Notes under the pieces: generated by a model
What the model was told of the DNA's origin: nothing
Database searches by the model: none
The model's input: only the letters and a program-made list of their open reading frames with translations
Shown here: positions 1 to 8,323 of the stretch, piece after piece
How positions within the stretch are numbered: position 1 is the first letter of the stretch
Layout of the letters: the number at the start of each line of letters is the position of its first letter
Program-made: the position numbers and the translations under genes
Assembly (NCBI GenBank): GCA_036652035.1
Contig: JAVVWR010000047.1
Span: 1 to 24,616 of the forward strand
Reading direction: 5' to 3'
Length of the DNA: 24,616 bases
Source of the DNA: JAEZVV01 sp036652035
GTDB lineage: Bacteria > Pseudomonadota > Gammaproteobacteria > Burkholderiales > Burkholderiaceae_F

Positions 1-560
1 AAAGGTTCGGCCTGGCCAGGAATGATCAGGGTCGTGGTCTGCTCATACGACCAAGTGCCGTCGTCGTTGATCGTCACCGAAATATTGAATTCGGTGGTTT
101 TGAATGCGTACTCAAGAAAGGGGTTGGAAACGATCCCCATATTGTCCGAGCCGCGCTCAGCCTTGAGACTGAAGGAGCGCGCATCCGGCTCAGCCATACC
201 CGTCGCCATCAGGGTCTGGCCGCGCGGAATCGCAATCGTGTGCAAGAGGGTGCCGCTGGCAGGCTCCCACAGCCAGTAGCCCACCTGATCGTGAAAGGTC
301 TTGAGGCGGCCGGGCTTGACGATGTGGGTGTGGTAGCGCAGGCCGTAGAAGAGCTGGGGGCCATTGGTCTGCGGGTCGATCGGCTGGAGCTCGTAGCGCT
401 CAATGAAAGCTTGTTTGCGCGGACCTTCTGCCTTGGGGTGAACGTCCAGACCGCGTTCGCCCACCCAGATCCCGGCCATCGGCGCCAGCGGCCCGAGGTT
501 CTTGAGGGTATCGGGATCGGCGGCGGCTTCTGTATAGATATCGGACGGCATGTCGGCCAT
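1..560 (-). CDS. Heme-binding beta-barrel (nitrobindin/DUF1794-like) protein, C-terminus cut by window edge
   Basis: The reading frame starts at 560 with MADMPSDIYTEAAADP and stays open for 186 codons to the left edge, so the C-terminus is missing. The N-terminal part holds the lipocalin-like signature GIWVGERG (about residues 30-37), comparable to the GxWxGxG motif of nitrobindin/THAP4-type heme-binding beta-barrels. It continues with alternating short strands such as LFYGLRYHTHIV, WLWEPASGTLLHTIAIPRG and EFNISVTINDDGTWSYEQTT. In that family a ten-stranded barrel binds ferric heme and reacts with nitric oxide or peroxynitrite; the heme ligand histidine cannot be judged here. The start is supported by AGGAG seven bases upstream of the ATG. 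There is no signal peptide, so it is probably cytoplasmic. It lies 98 bases downstream of the DUF882 peptidase gene on the same strand. Family assignment is by motif recognition; the physiological role is unknown. Confidence 0.75.
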   Translation of the reverse strand, partial: MADMPSDIYTEAAADPDTLKNLGPLAPMAGIWVGERGLDVHPKAEGPRKQAFIERYELQPIDPQTNGPQLFYGLRYHTHIVKPGRLKTFHDQVGYWLWEPASGTLLHTIAIPRGQTLMATGMAEPDARSFSLKAERGSDNMGIVSNPFLEYAFKTTEFNISVTINDDGTWSYEQTTTLIIPGQAEP

Positions 561-658
561 CGGGCGCTCCTAGCTAAGTTCGGGTGATTACCCAAGGCTA
601 ACGAGCGCCACGTCGCCGGGGAACCCCGAGAAATCAAGGAGAGTGCAGATATCCGAAT

Positions 659-1288
659 CTAAAGAGGCTTGGCACCGCGCTTGCCCGCGTCAATCCAAAG
701 ACGCTCGCTGCCGGTGTCGACATGGACAAAGCCGCGGCCAACGTAAAACCCCGTGCCGCCCACGCCCAAGACTCGCGATATGCCGGCCAGTGTCACGTTC
801 GAGACGCCCGGGATGGAAATATCGGCCGCCTTGCCCAGCACGTGCTTGGAGTTGAGCGCCGCCCCTTCGGTCTTGTGATTGGTGCGCGCACTACGGTAGC
901 CGGAGTGAATCCGCATCGGCAGACGTTGGCCGCCATTGCCGAGCCAGGCCTGGATTCCGGCGAGTAGATCGAGCAGATCGCGGTCGATCGGCATCACCCG
1001 GTTGGCCTGCACGTCGCGCAACAACCAGCACAATTTGAGATATTCGTCACGGTCCTGGCCGCGAGCGGCCGTCCACCACGTGGCGCGAAGCTCTTCGTCA
1101 CCTCGCTGCAGCCAGAGGCTGCGGCGCTCAGCCAACAGTCCTGCGAGCGGGCGAGCGGGAACAGGCTCGACCGCAGCGGGAGGCTGCGCCTCAATCGCCA
1201 CGGCCAGCGAGTCGAGCGAAACAAAGCCCAGCAGGGCCGCGCCCCCCTGGAGCAGGCGACGTCGATTGCAATCCGGTCCGTGATCCAT
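659..1288 (-). CDS. Exported DUF882 / MepK (YcbK)-like murein peptidase of the M15 fold
   Basis: A 209-residue protein. It opens with a twin-arginine-like signal (NRRRLLQGGAALLGF, residues 8-22), as E. coli YcbK/MepK does. The mature part carries the M15-type metal site: SGYRS (129-133), SKHVLGKAADI with His149 and Asp156, and FVHVDTG with His189. In E. coli MepK, a zinc enzyme of this family, cleaves 3-3 cross-links in peptidoglycan; the same role in the periplasm is inferred here. The length matches the family. The frame is open upstream to 1477, but GGAGGT at 1296-1301 supports a start at one of two adjacent ATGs, 1291 (4-base spacing) or 1288 (7-base spacing). I chose 1288 for its spacing. 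The gene is divergent from the exporter operon at 1551. Confidence 0.85.
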   Translation of the reverse strand: MDHGPDCNRRRLLQGGAALLGFVSLDSLAVAIEAQPPAAVEPVPARPLAGLLAERRSLWLQRGDEELRATWWTAARGQDRDEYLKLCWLLRDVQANRVMPIDRDLLDLLAGIQAWLGNGGQRLPMRIHSGYRSARTNHKTEGAALNSKHVLGKAADISIPGVSNVTLAGISRVLGVGGTGFYVGRGFVHVDTGSERLWIDAGKRGAKPL

Positions 1289-1291
1289 CAT

Positions 1292-1550
1292 TGCCACCTC
1301 CACCTGCCATTGGAACCGAGCAGACCACCGGCCGCAAGCCCGGCGTGCGCGGCCCAATGCTCTGCTCGGCGCCCCCAGGACACGCGCGACTCGCTCACCC
1401 ATGCAAGGCGCGACCGTGCGAGCATTCAACACATCGGTCGAATCGTTCGCACTGAACGTTGCGCTGATGATCGACAACAGCCATCGCCTCTGCTTACAGG
1501 CAGCATCAGCCCACGATCACGAGTCCGGAGACACCTTTGATAGAACCATC
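1292..1550. other. Divergent intergenic region between the DUF882 peptidase and exporter operon
   Basis: 259 bases without a supported gene. They must carry promoters for both directions, but I see no consensus -35/-10 pair. The plus-strand frame that enters the TolC gene is open from 1401, yet the residues before 1551 have no family resemblance, and a proper signal peptide starts at 1551, so this part is treated as untranslated. No regulator gene (for example TetR or MarR) is encoded here. Confidence 0.5.
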
Positions 1551-2921
1551 ATGCCCAGACCGCTAGTTCTTGCTCTGCTGCTCGCCATCGGCCCGGCCGC
1601 CGCCATCGCGCAAAATGCCCTGCCGTTCGAAGCGGCCCGCAGCCTGCTGCATCAGCGCTCGGACAAGCTACGGATTGACGCAGCCGAAGTGGAGCGGCGG
1701 CGCCTCGAATCCGAGGCCTCAAGCGCGCTCGACGGCCCCAAACTCATTCTCAACGCCACCCAGGTCTGGGGTAGCAAGGAGGTCGAGCTCGGTCCTGTCA
1801 ATGTGCCATCGATCTCTCTGGGCCCGATCACCACGCCCGCGTTGTCACTCGGGCCATTCAACATCAAGGACGACTTGAGCGGGCCGCGCTCGTCGCTCAT
1901 CACCACCTGGCCGCTCTACACCGGCGGACTGATCACCGCCAAGCGGATGGCTCTAGCCGCCGCGGTCGACGAGGCCCGTGCCGATCGCGAACGGACCACC
2001 GACGAACTCGATAATCAGTTGGCGCAGCGCTACTTCGGCGTGCAACTGATGCGCTCGGTCGAAAAGCTGCGCGCGGGCACGCTCGCCCAGCAAGACGCCG
2101 AACTGGTGCGCGCCCAGCGCTTCGAGCAGCAAGGCTTGATCAGCAAATTGGAACGCATGAGCGTTCAAGTGGCGCGCGACGACGCCGCGCGCGAGCTGAT
2201 CAAGGCCCAGACCGACCGCGAGATCGCCGAGATCCAGCTCGCCCGGCTGCTGCGCGAGACCCGCCTGCCACCGCTCGCCACCCCGCTCTTTGTGCGCAAC
2301 ACCGCCCTGGTGCCGCTGACGCGCTGGCAGGCGATCGCGCTGGAAGCCAACCCGGCCCTCAACGGCATCGCTGCCAAGCGCAGCCAGGCCGAGCAAGGCG
2401 TGGCCGCGGCCAACGCGGCATGGAAACCCCAGGTTTTCGCTTTCGGCCAGTACAACATGGTGCGGCGTTACCTGACATTGCCCGAGCCCGACTGGATCGC
2501 CGGGGTCGGCGTCAACATCACCTTGTGGGACAGCGAGGACCGGCGCTCGCGGGTGCTGGCGGCCGAAACCCTGGTCGAGAAAGCCGACGCCGCTCGCAGC
2601 GAAGCCACCAACGAGATCGCCACCGTGGTCGAAGTGGCTTGGCGCCGCTCGGAGCAGGCGCGCGAGCAATACCGCCTCACCGCCTCGGGGGTTGAACTCG
2701 CCGCCGAAAACCTGCGGCTGCGCCAGCGCAGCTTTGCCGAGGGCTTATCGACCGCGCTCGATGTCAACGAAGCCCGCAACTCCCTGCTCAAGGCCGAGAT
2801 CGGCCGCCGCGTCGCAGCCTATGAATTTGTCGTCGCCTACGCCGCTCTGCACGCGGTGGCCGGCCGAATGACCGATTTCGCCGCCCAAGCGCGCGGCAAG
2901 GACATCATGGTGGAACCGTGA
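1551..2921 (+). CDS. TolC family outer membrane efflux protein
   Basis: 456 residues, the usual size for TolC/OprM-type channels. The signal peptide is residues 1-20 (MPRPLVLALLLAIGPAAAIA, cleavage before Gln21), which decides the start at 1551 over the longer open frame from 1401. The mature protein shows the two-fold helical repeat of the family: long Ala/Arg/Glu-rich helices (ADRERTTDELDNQLAQRYFG and AARSEATNEIATVVEVAWRR) with interposed beta segments (FGQYNMVRRYLTLPEPDWIAGVGVNITLWD). It would trimerise in the outer membrane and form the exit duct for the exporter encoded downstream. Its stop codon overlaps the GTG start of the HlyD gene (GTGA), so the two are translationally coupled. No palmitoylation Cys follows the signal. 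The substrate cannot be deduced. Confidence 0.9.
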   Translation: MPRPLVLALLLAIGPAAAIAQNALPFEAARSLLHQRSDKLRIDAAEVERRRLESEASSALDGPKLILNATQVWGSKEVELGPVNVPSISLGPITTPALSLGPFNIKDDLSGPRSSLITTWPLYTGGLITAKRMALAAAVDEARADRERTTDELDNQLAQRYFGVQLMRSVEKLRAGTLAQQDAELVRAQRFEQQGLISKLERMSVQVARDDAARELIKAQTDREIAEIQLARLLRETRLPPLATPLFVRNTALVPLTRWQAIALEANPALNGIAAKRSQAEQGVAAANAAWKPQVFAFGQYNMVRRYLTLPEPDWIAGVGVNITLWDSEDRRSRVLAAETLVEKADAARSEATNEIATVVEVAWRRSEQAREQYRLTASGVELAAENLRLRQRSFAEGLSTALDVNEARNSLLKAEIGRRVAAYEFVVAYAALHAVAGRMTDFAAQARGKDIMVEP

Positions 2922-3913
2922 ACCAACCCGTTTCAAGCTCCAAGCTCAAGCTCGCCCTGATCGTCGCGGTCGTGCTCGCGGCGTGCGCCTTCGTCGCCTG
3001 GGGACTGTGGCAAGCCAGCCGCCCAACCACCCCGCCGCTGCAAGGCCAAATGGAATCCCGCACGGTCGACATCGCGTCCAAAGTCGCGGGCCGGATCGCC
3101 AAGCAACGGGTGCGTGAGGGCGACAACGTCAGCGCCGGCCAGGTCTTGATGGAACTCGCCCTGCCCGAGATCGACGCCAAGCTCGCCCAGGCGCAAGCCG
3201 CTCGCACCGCGGCGCAGGCCAAGCAGAGCATGGTCGACGAAGGCGCGCGTCCGCAGGAAATTGCCGCCGCCCGCGCCAACTGGGAACGCGCCCAAGCCGG
3301 CGCCGTGCTGGCCCAGCAGACCTACACCCGGATCGACGCGCTCTACAAGGAAGGCCTGGTCGCGCAGCAGCGCTTTGACGAAGCCAAGGCCAACTGGCTG
3401 TCGGCCACCGAGCTCGCGCGCGCGGCTCAAGCGCAATACGAGATCGCCCGCATCGGCGCTCGAGCGGGCGAAAAGACCGCGGCCGCGGCTTTGGCGGCCC
3501 AAGCCAACGACGGCGTGACCGAAGTCTCGTCGCTCGCAGCCGAGCGCCGCGTCGTCGCGCCGCTGGCGGCCCAGGTCGATCGCATCGTGCTGGGGCCGGG
3601 CGAGCTCGCGCCCGCCGGCTTTCCGCTGATCACCCTGGTCGACTTGAGCGATCAATGGGCGAGCTTCAACCTGCGTGAAGATGAGCTGCCCGGCGTCGAG
3701 ATCGGCACCGTGTTTGAGGCTCGCGTGCCGGCGCTGGGCGACAAGAAGCTCAAGTTCCGCGTCTATTACATCAGCCCGCGCGCCGACTACGCCACCTGGC
3801 GCTCGACCCGCCAGTCCTCCGGCTACGACATGCGCAGCTTCGAGGTTCGCGCGCGCGCCGAGAGCCCCGAGGCGGCGCTTCGCCCTGGCATGTCGGTCCT
3901 GGTCCATCGCTGA
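2918..3913 (+). CDS. HlyD/EmrA-type periplasmic adaptor (membrane fusion protein)
   Basis: 331 residues. One N-terminal membrane anchor (about 11-32) is followed by a biotinyl-lipoyl-like half motif (GRIAKQRVREGDNVSAGQVL, about 58-77), then a long helical hairpin rich in Ala/Gln/Arg (about 82-205). The second lipoyl half and beta-barrel follow (RRVVAPLAAQVDRIVLGPGE onward). This is the architecture of YbhG/YhiI-type adaptors that link an inner membrane ABC transporter to TolC. The start is the GTG at 2918, which overlaps the TolC stop by four bases. The stop overlaps the next ATG by one base (TGATG). The order TolC, HlyD, permease, permease in a strictly overlapping operon indicates one tripartite efflux or secretion machine. 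Confidence 0.9.
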   Translation: MNQPVSSSKLKLALIVAVVLAACAFVAWGLWQASRPTTPPLQGQMESRTVDIASKVAGRIAKQRVREGDNVSAGQVLMELALPEIDAKLAQAQAARTAAQAKQSMVDEGARPQEIAAARANWERAQAGAVLAQQTYTRIDALYKEGLVAQQRFDEAKANWLSATELARAAQAQYEIARIGARAGEKTAAAALAAQANDGVTEVSSLAAERRVVAPLAAQVDRIVLGPGELAPAGFPLITLVDLSDQWASFNLREDELPGVEIGTVFEARVPALGDKKLKFRVYYISPRADYATWRSTRQSSGYDMRSFEVRARAESPEAALRPGMSVLVHR

Positions 3914-5094
3914 TGCCCGCTCTGTCTTGGCGGGCCGCCGTGGCCGCGAGCCTGCGGCGCGAGCTGCGAATCGTCGCAGCGCGGCCGTGGGAGATCTTTG
4001 CCGTGGTGATCGCGCCACTGGTGTGGATGGGTCTGACCTGGGCGGTCCTCACCGGCGGTCTACCGACCCAATTGCCGGTGGCCTTGGTCGACGAAGACAA
4101 CTCGGCCGCCTCGCGCCAGGTGGCGCGAGCCATTGGCGCGACCCGCAGCGCGCAGCTCGTTCCCACCGAATCGCTGCCTGCCGCCCGCGCAGCGCTGATG
4201 GCGGGCAAGGTCTACGGTGTGGTCTATCTGCCGCTGAACTACGAGCGCGAAATGCTGCGCGGCGGTCAATTGCCGGTCGTGCTCTATCTCAATGAGATGT
4301 ACTACCCCACCGCGGGCGCGCTCGAGAAAGACGCCCGCGCTGCGATCAGTGCCGTGATGGCCGAGCGCAGCGCCAGTCTGGCCGCTCGCGCCGGCGGCGG
4401 CTTTGCTGCGGGACGGATCCGGGTTGAAGCCCTGCAAGCGGACTTCACCTCGCTCGGCAACCCGGCACTCAACTACGAGGCCTACCTGGGAGCGACGCTG
4501 CTGCCCGGTCTGCTGCAATTGTTCGCGGTAATGGCCTTCATCGGCGCGATCGTGCGCGAGACCCGCGAGAAGACGGCGGCCGACTGGCTCGCTACGGCGG
4601 GCGGGCGTTTCGGGCCGGCCTTGATTGGCAAGCTGATTCCCTTTGTTGCGCTGTACCTGTTGCTGGGCGCGGCCTACGTGGCCTGGGTCAGCGGCTACGC
4701 GGGCTGGGCGCCGGCGGGCAGCACGACGCTTTGGGTGATCGCCACCGATTTATTGGTCTTGTCCATGCTGTCGATCGCGGTCCTGTTCGCCGCGCTCGCT
4801 CCCGACTGGCGGATGGCACTGACCCTGGGTTCGCTCTACGTCGCGCCCGCCCTGCCCTTTAGCGGTTTTTCGTATCCGCTCGCCTCGATGAGCGAGAGCG
4901 CCCAGGCCTTTGGCCATACCTTGCCGATCACCTGGTATCTCCAAGCGCAGGCGCAGCAATGGACGCTGGCTTCGCCGTTTTCGCACTCGGCATCGACGCT
5001 GGCGATTCTGGCGGGATTTGCCTTTCTGCCTTGGCTGATCGGCGCACCATTGCTCGCGCGCAAGATGCGCCGCGCCGCGGAGGCTGCGTCATGA
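3913..5094 (+). CDS. ABC-2 type transporter permease, first of two
   Basis: 393 residues with the ABC-2 permease (YbhS/YhhJ-like) layout. There is one N-terminal membrane helix (about 27-48), a large periplasmic domain starting PTQLPVALVDEDNSAASRQV (51-70), then five helices at about 192-214, 237-260, 272-296, 301-323 and 361-381. The extracytoplasmic segment after the first helix ('valuing a short-lived D-x-D/S-x-x-S' strand-helix pattern) is typical of the ABC2_membrane_3 group. It would sit in the inner membrane and pair with the second permease. It has no nucleotide-binding domain, and no ATPase is encoded in the operon. The ATG overlaps the HlyD stop, and the end overlaps the next start by four bases (ATGA). 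Confidence 0.88.
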   Translation: MPALSWRAAVAASLRRELRIVAARPWEIFAVVIAPLVWMGLTWAVLTGGLPTQLPVALVDEDNSAASRQVARAIGATRSAQLVPTESLPAARAALMAGKVYGVVYLPLNYEREMLRGGQLPVVLYLNEMYYPTAGALEKDARAAISAVMAERSASLAARAGGGFAAGRIRVEALQADFTSLGNPALNYEAYLGATLLPGLLQLFAVMAFIGAIVRETREKTAADWLATAGGRFGPALIGKLIPFVALYLLLGAAYVAWVSGYAGWAPAGSTTLWVIATDLLVLSMLSIAVLFAALAPDWRMALTLGSLYVAPALPFSGFSYPLASMSESAQAFGHTLPITWYLQAQAQQWTLASPFSHSASTLAILAGFAFLPWLIGAPLLARKMRRAAEAAS

Positions 5095-6251
5095 AATGGC
5101 TGCGACTTCTGCTGTCGGTAGCGCGAGAAGCCATCACCAATCGCGACGCCGCTCTGCTCTTTTTTGGCGCGATCGCGTTCTATTCCTTTTTCTATGCCTG
5201 GCCCTACGAGAACCAGCTAGTGCGCAACGTGCCGGTGGTGATTGCCGATCTCGATGGCAGCGCCGCCTCGCGCCGCCTGATCCGCGAGATCGGTGCCACG
5301 CCTGCGGTCAAGGTGGTGGGGGTCGAGGCGAGCCAGTCGCGGGCACAAGCGGCCCTTCAGACCGAGCGCGCGGCGGTGATCCTGATTGTGCCGGCCAACT
5401 TCGAGCACGATCTTCTGGCCGGGCGCGACACCGTGCTCGCCGCGCTGGGCGACGGCGCCTATCCGGTCAAGGTGCGGGCGGCGCTCGCTGGCGTGGCGGG
5501 CCCTCTCACGGTCGCCGCCACCGCCGCGGCGGCCAAGCAGATGGCGCGCGCCGGCATTCCGCTACCGGTGCTCGAGCGCGCGGCACTGGCCGGCCCGGCG
5601 GTCACGGTCCAGCCGATGATCAACCTGGTGCCGGGCTACGCCGTGTATGCGGTGCCACTGGTGTCGGTGGTGATCCTGCAGGCCATCATGCTGATGGGAA
5701 TCACGCTCGCGCTGGGCGGCTGGCTCGCCACCGAGGCACGGCCGCAGCACCTGGAACACGCGCTGGAATCACCCGGCACGCTCGCCGCGCTGGTCGGCGG
5801 CTTTGCCCTCATCACCTTTTTCTGGGCGCTCTACCTCGAGGGCTTCGCCTTCTGGTGGCACGACTTTCCAACCCTGGTCAAGCTCCCCGCCACCCTGCTG
5901 GTCACCGTGCCGCTGAGCCTATCGATCGCAGCGCTGGGCGTGGCGCTGGCGCTCGCGCTTGGCAGCGGTGGCTATGCCATGCAGGTGGTGGTGGTGAGCT
6001 CGGTGCCGGCAGTTTTCCTGTCGGGAGCGATCTACCCGTGGCAGAACATGCCGGCCTGGGTGCAGGCCATTGCCAACCTGTTTCCCTCGACCCCGGGAAT
6101 CCACGGCATGTTGCTCGCGTCTCAAATGGGAGCGCCGATCTCCGCCGTGATGGGACCGGCGCTGCACCTGATGGCGCTGGCGCTGGCCTACTTCGCCATC
6201 GCCGCGTGGCTCGCGCGCAGGCACCGCATGGAGCCGGTGCCTGCGGCCTGA
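5091..6251 (+). CDS. ABC-2 type transporter permease, second of two
   Basis: 386 residues, starting MKWLRLLLSVAREAITNRDA at 5091. The open frame reaches back to 4959, but that part lies inside the first permease gene and the ATGA overlap at 5091-5094 decides the start. Architecture mirrors the first permease: one N-terminal helix (about 20-37), a periplasmic domain beginning VRNVPVVIADLDGSAASRRL (44-63), then a C-terminal group of helices (about 186-209, 230-252, 264-290, 296-315 and 354-373). The two permeases share the D-x-D-G/N-S-A-A-S-R pattern and are probably ancient duplicates forming a heterodimer. Its stop lies six bases from the convergent rimO stop, and I see no terminator hairpin between them. 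Confidence 0.87.
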   Translation: MKWLRLLLSVAREAITNRDAALLFFGAIAFYSFFYAWPYENQLVRNVPVVIADLDGSAASRRLIREIGATPAVKVVGVEASQSRAQAALQTERAAVILIVPANFEHDLLAGRDTVLAALGDGAYPVKVRAALAGVAGPLTVAATAAAAKQMARAGIPLPVLERAALAGPAVTVQPMINLVPGYAVYAVPLVSVVILQAIMLMGITLALGGWLATEARPQHLEHALESPGTLAALVGGFALITFFWALYLEGFAFWWHDFPTLVKLPATLLVTVPLSLSIAALGVALALALGSGGYAMQVVVVSSVPAVFLSGAIYPWQNMPAWVQAIANLFPSTPGIHGMLLASQMGAPISAVMGPALHLMALALAYFAIAAWLARRHRMEPVPAA

Positions 6252-6257
6252 ACCCAC

Positions 6258-7616
6258 TCAGTCGACGATGCGGGCGATGAGGTCGTGCTCGCGCGCCTCG
6301 GTGATCTCGACCTCGACGAAATCGCCGGCGCGCAGGCGCTGCTTGGCCTCGACATAGACCAGGCCGTCGATCTCGGGCGCGTCGGCCTTGGAGCGGCCCA
6401 CGGCCACCCCGTCTTCGGTGGGCTCGTCGATCAGGATCGGCTGCCGCGTGCCGACCTTCTTGGCGAGCAGCCGGGCCGAGATCTCGGCCTGCACTTGCAT
6501 GAAGCGGGCAGCACGCTCCTCGCGCACCTCGGCCGGCAAGGCGCCGGCGAGTTCGTTGGCAACCGCGCCTTCGACCGGCGAATACGGAAAGCAGCCCACG
6601 CGGTCAAGCTCGGCTTCGCGCAGGAAGTCGAGCAGGTAGTCGAACTCGGCTTCGGTCTCACCCGGGAAGCCCGCGATGAAGGTCGAGCGGATCGTCAGGT
6701 CGGGGCAGATGGCGCGCCAGGCGCGAATCCGTTCGATGTTCTTCTCGGCCGAGGCGGGGCGCTTCATCGCCTTGAGAACGCGCGGGTGCGCGTGCTGGAA
6801 GGGCACGTCGAGGTAAGGCAGGACCTTGCCCTCGGCCATCAGCGGCAGCACGTCGTCGACGCTGGGGTAGGGATAGACGTAGTGCAGCCGCACCCAGACG
6901 CCGAGCTTGGCCAGTTCCTGCACCAGCTCGTTCATGCGGGTCTTGACCGCGCGGCCGCCAACGAAGTCGAGCTTGTACTTGACATCAACGCCGTAGGCCG
7001 AGGTGTCCTGCGAGATCACCAGGATCTCCTTGACGCCTTGTTTGACCAGGTTCTCCGCCTCGCGCACCACCTCGCCGATCGGGCGGCTCACCAGATCGCC
7101 ACGCAGTGAGGGAATGATGCAGAAGCTGCAACGATGATTGCAGCCCTCGGCGATCTTCAGATACGCGTAGTGCTTGGGCGTGAGCTTGATGCCGGCGGGC
7201 GGCACCAGGTCGGTGTAGGGGTCGTGCGGCTTGGGCAGGTGCTGGTGCACCATCGCCATCACTTCGTCGGTGGCGTGCGGGCCGGTCACGCCCAGCACCT
7301 TGGGATGAACCTTGGCGACCAGGTTCTCGCCACCGTCGGTGCGCCCGCCCAGGCAGCCGGTGACGATCACCTTGCCGTTTTCATGCAGCGCCTCGCCGAT
7401 TGCGTCGAGCGACTCCTGCACCGCGGCGTCGATAAAGCCGCAGGTGTTGACAACCACGAGGTCGGCCCCGTCGTAGCTCGGGCTGATGGCATAGCCCTCG
7501 GCCCGCAACTCGGTGAGGATTCGTTCGGAATCGACCAGGGCCTTGGGGCAGCCCAGGGAGACAAAGCCCACCGTGGGGGTGGGCTTGGTGGTGCGGCGGG
7601 GTGCTGCTTGCGTCAT
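6258..7616 (-). CDS. rimO: Ribosomal protein S12 methylthiotransferase RimO
   Basis: 452 residues. RimO is a radical-SAM enzyme that adds a methylthio group to the conserved aspartate of ribosomal protein S12. The N-terminal UPF0004 domain has VGFVSLGCPKALVDSE with Cys23, then Cys59 (NTCGFI) and Cys88 (VTGCLGG), which bind the auxiliary 4Fe-4S cluster. The radical-SAM motif CNHRCSFC gives Cys159, Cys163 and Cys166. The C-terminal end is a TRAM domain (about 385-452). SLGCPKALVDSE separates RimO from the tRNA enzyme MiaB. The start lies six bases after the phaR stop, so rimO is probably transcribed with phaR, an arrangement I recall in other Burkholderiales. No functional link to storage polymer is known. 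Confidence 0.96.
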   Translation of the reverse strand: MTQAAPRRTTKPTPTVGFVSLGCPKALVDSERILTELRAEGYAISPSYDGADLVVVNTCGFIDAAVQESLDAIGEALHENGKVIVTGCLGGRTDGGENLVAKVHPKVLGVTGPHATDEVMAMVHQHLPKPHDPYTDLVPPAGIKLTPKHYAYLKIAEGCNHRCSFCIIPSLRGDLVSRPIGEVVREAENLVKQGVKEILVISQDTSAYGVDVKYKLDFVGGRAVKTRMNELVQELAKLGVWVRLHYVYPYPSVDDVLPLMAEGKVLPYLDVPFQHAHPRVLKAMKRPASAEKNIERIRAWRAICPDLTIRSTFIAGFPGETEAEFDYLLDFLREAELDRVGCFPYSPVEGAVANELAGALPAEVREERAARFMQVQAEISARLLAKKVGTRQPILIDEPTEDGVAVGRSKADAPEIDGLVYVEAKQRLRAGDFVEVEITEAREHDLIARIVD

Positions 7617-7622
7617 CTAAAC

Positions 7623-8180
7623 CTACTTTTTGTCATTGCCGGGCGGAAAGGGAAAGCCCGCGCCTGGGAATCCGGTGAACATCGATCGCGCCTGATTCTG
7701 CATGTTGTCCTGCATCTGGACGAACAGGTTCTTTGACTGCTCGATGTAATTGCTCATCATCGACTGGATCATCGGCGACTGCATGTTGACGAACTGCGTC
7801 CACACCTCCGGTCCGATCCGGTTGGTGTCGTAGAACTGTTTGCTCTGCTCCTGCAGCTTGCCCTGAATGTCGATGAAGGCCTGGATGTTCTTCTCCAGAT
7901 AGGAGCCCATCATTCCCTGCATCGCGCTGCCGTAGAAACGAATGATGTGCGAGAGCATCGGCGAGGAAAACATCGGCGCTCCGCCCGCCTCTTCTTCAAG
8001 AATGATTTGAAGCAGGATCTGGCGTGTCAGGTCTTCGCCACTCTTGGCGTCGAGCACCTGGAACTCTTCGCTCGCCAGCACCAACTCCTTCACATCGGCC
8101 AGCGTGATGTAGGTGCTGGTCCGGGTGTCGTAGAGGCGACGGTTCGGGTATTTCTTGATCAGGCGCGTGCGGGAAGCCAT
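7623..8180 (-). CDS. phaR: Polyhydroxyalkanoate synthesis repressor PhaR
   Basis: 185 residues. The N-terminal DNA-binding domain (PHB_acc_N, about 5-65) begins RLIKKYPNRRLYDTRTSTYI, the hallmark of PhaR. It is followed by the PHB accumulation regulatory segment (about 70-110, SHIIRFYGSAMQGMMGSYLE) and a Met/Gln-rich amphipathic tail ending PFPPGNDKK. PhaR binds both DNA and nascent PHB granules; polymer titrates it away from phasin and phaR promoters. The start at 8180 has AGGAG six bases upstream. The open frame to 8327 is not used, because the PhaR motif begins right after this ATG. A candidate autoregulatory palindrome lies at 8222-8240. The gene follows phaB and precedes rimO. Confidence 0.95.
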   Translation of the reverse strand: MASRTRLIKKYPNRRLYDTRTSTYITLADVKELVLASEEFQVLDAKSGEDLTRQILLQIILEEEAGGAPMFSSPMLSHIIRFYGSAMQGMMGSYLEKNIQAFIDIQGKLQEQSKQFYDTNRIGPEVWTQFVNMQSPMIQSMMSNYIEQSKNLFVQMQDNMQNQARSMFTGFPGAGFPFPPGNDKK

Positions 8181-8221
8181 GCTTATCTCCTGTCTCCTCG
8201 GAACGCCGCATTTTCTTGTTA

Positions 8222-8240
8222 TTGCTGTGCGGCGCAGCAA
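8222..8240. promoter_or_regulatory. Near-perfect palindrome upstream of phaR, candidate PhaR operator
   Basis: The sequence TTGCTG, seven bases, CAGCAA is a perfect 6-bp inverted repeat. The inner bases also pair apart from one G-T position, giving a 19-base near-palindrome with one central base. It lies 42-60 bases upstream of the phaR ATG, where a promoter is expected. PhaR proteins are reported to bind TGC/GCA-rich palindromes and to repress their own gene, so an autoregulatory operator is the natural reading. This is inference from position and base pattern only. Confidence 0.5.
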
Positions 8241-8323
8241 AATCGATCTTATCCCAATCACCGCGGCCAGCCGGAGCGGCTCCGCGGACCGGACCCCAAG
8301 GCCCGGCGGACGGTGCGGCGCGC

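Noticed and set aside
617..630. Small GC dyad (CGGGG AA CCCCG) between the two leftmost genes, considered as a terminator
   Set aside because: Two-base centre and no T-run on either strand; too weak to call.
1401..1550. 50-residue N-terminal extension of the TolC protein
   Set aside because: The signal peptide beginning at 1551 would be internal; the extension has no family counterpart.
5096..6280. 394-codon plus-strand ORF overlapping the second permease in another frame
   Set aside because: Arg/Gly/Ala-rich shadow. The 5091 frame has clear membrane helices and a coupled ATGA start.
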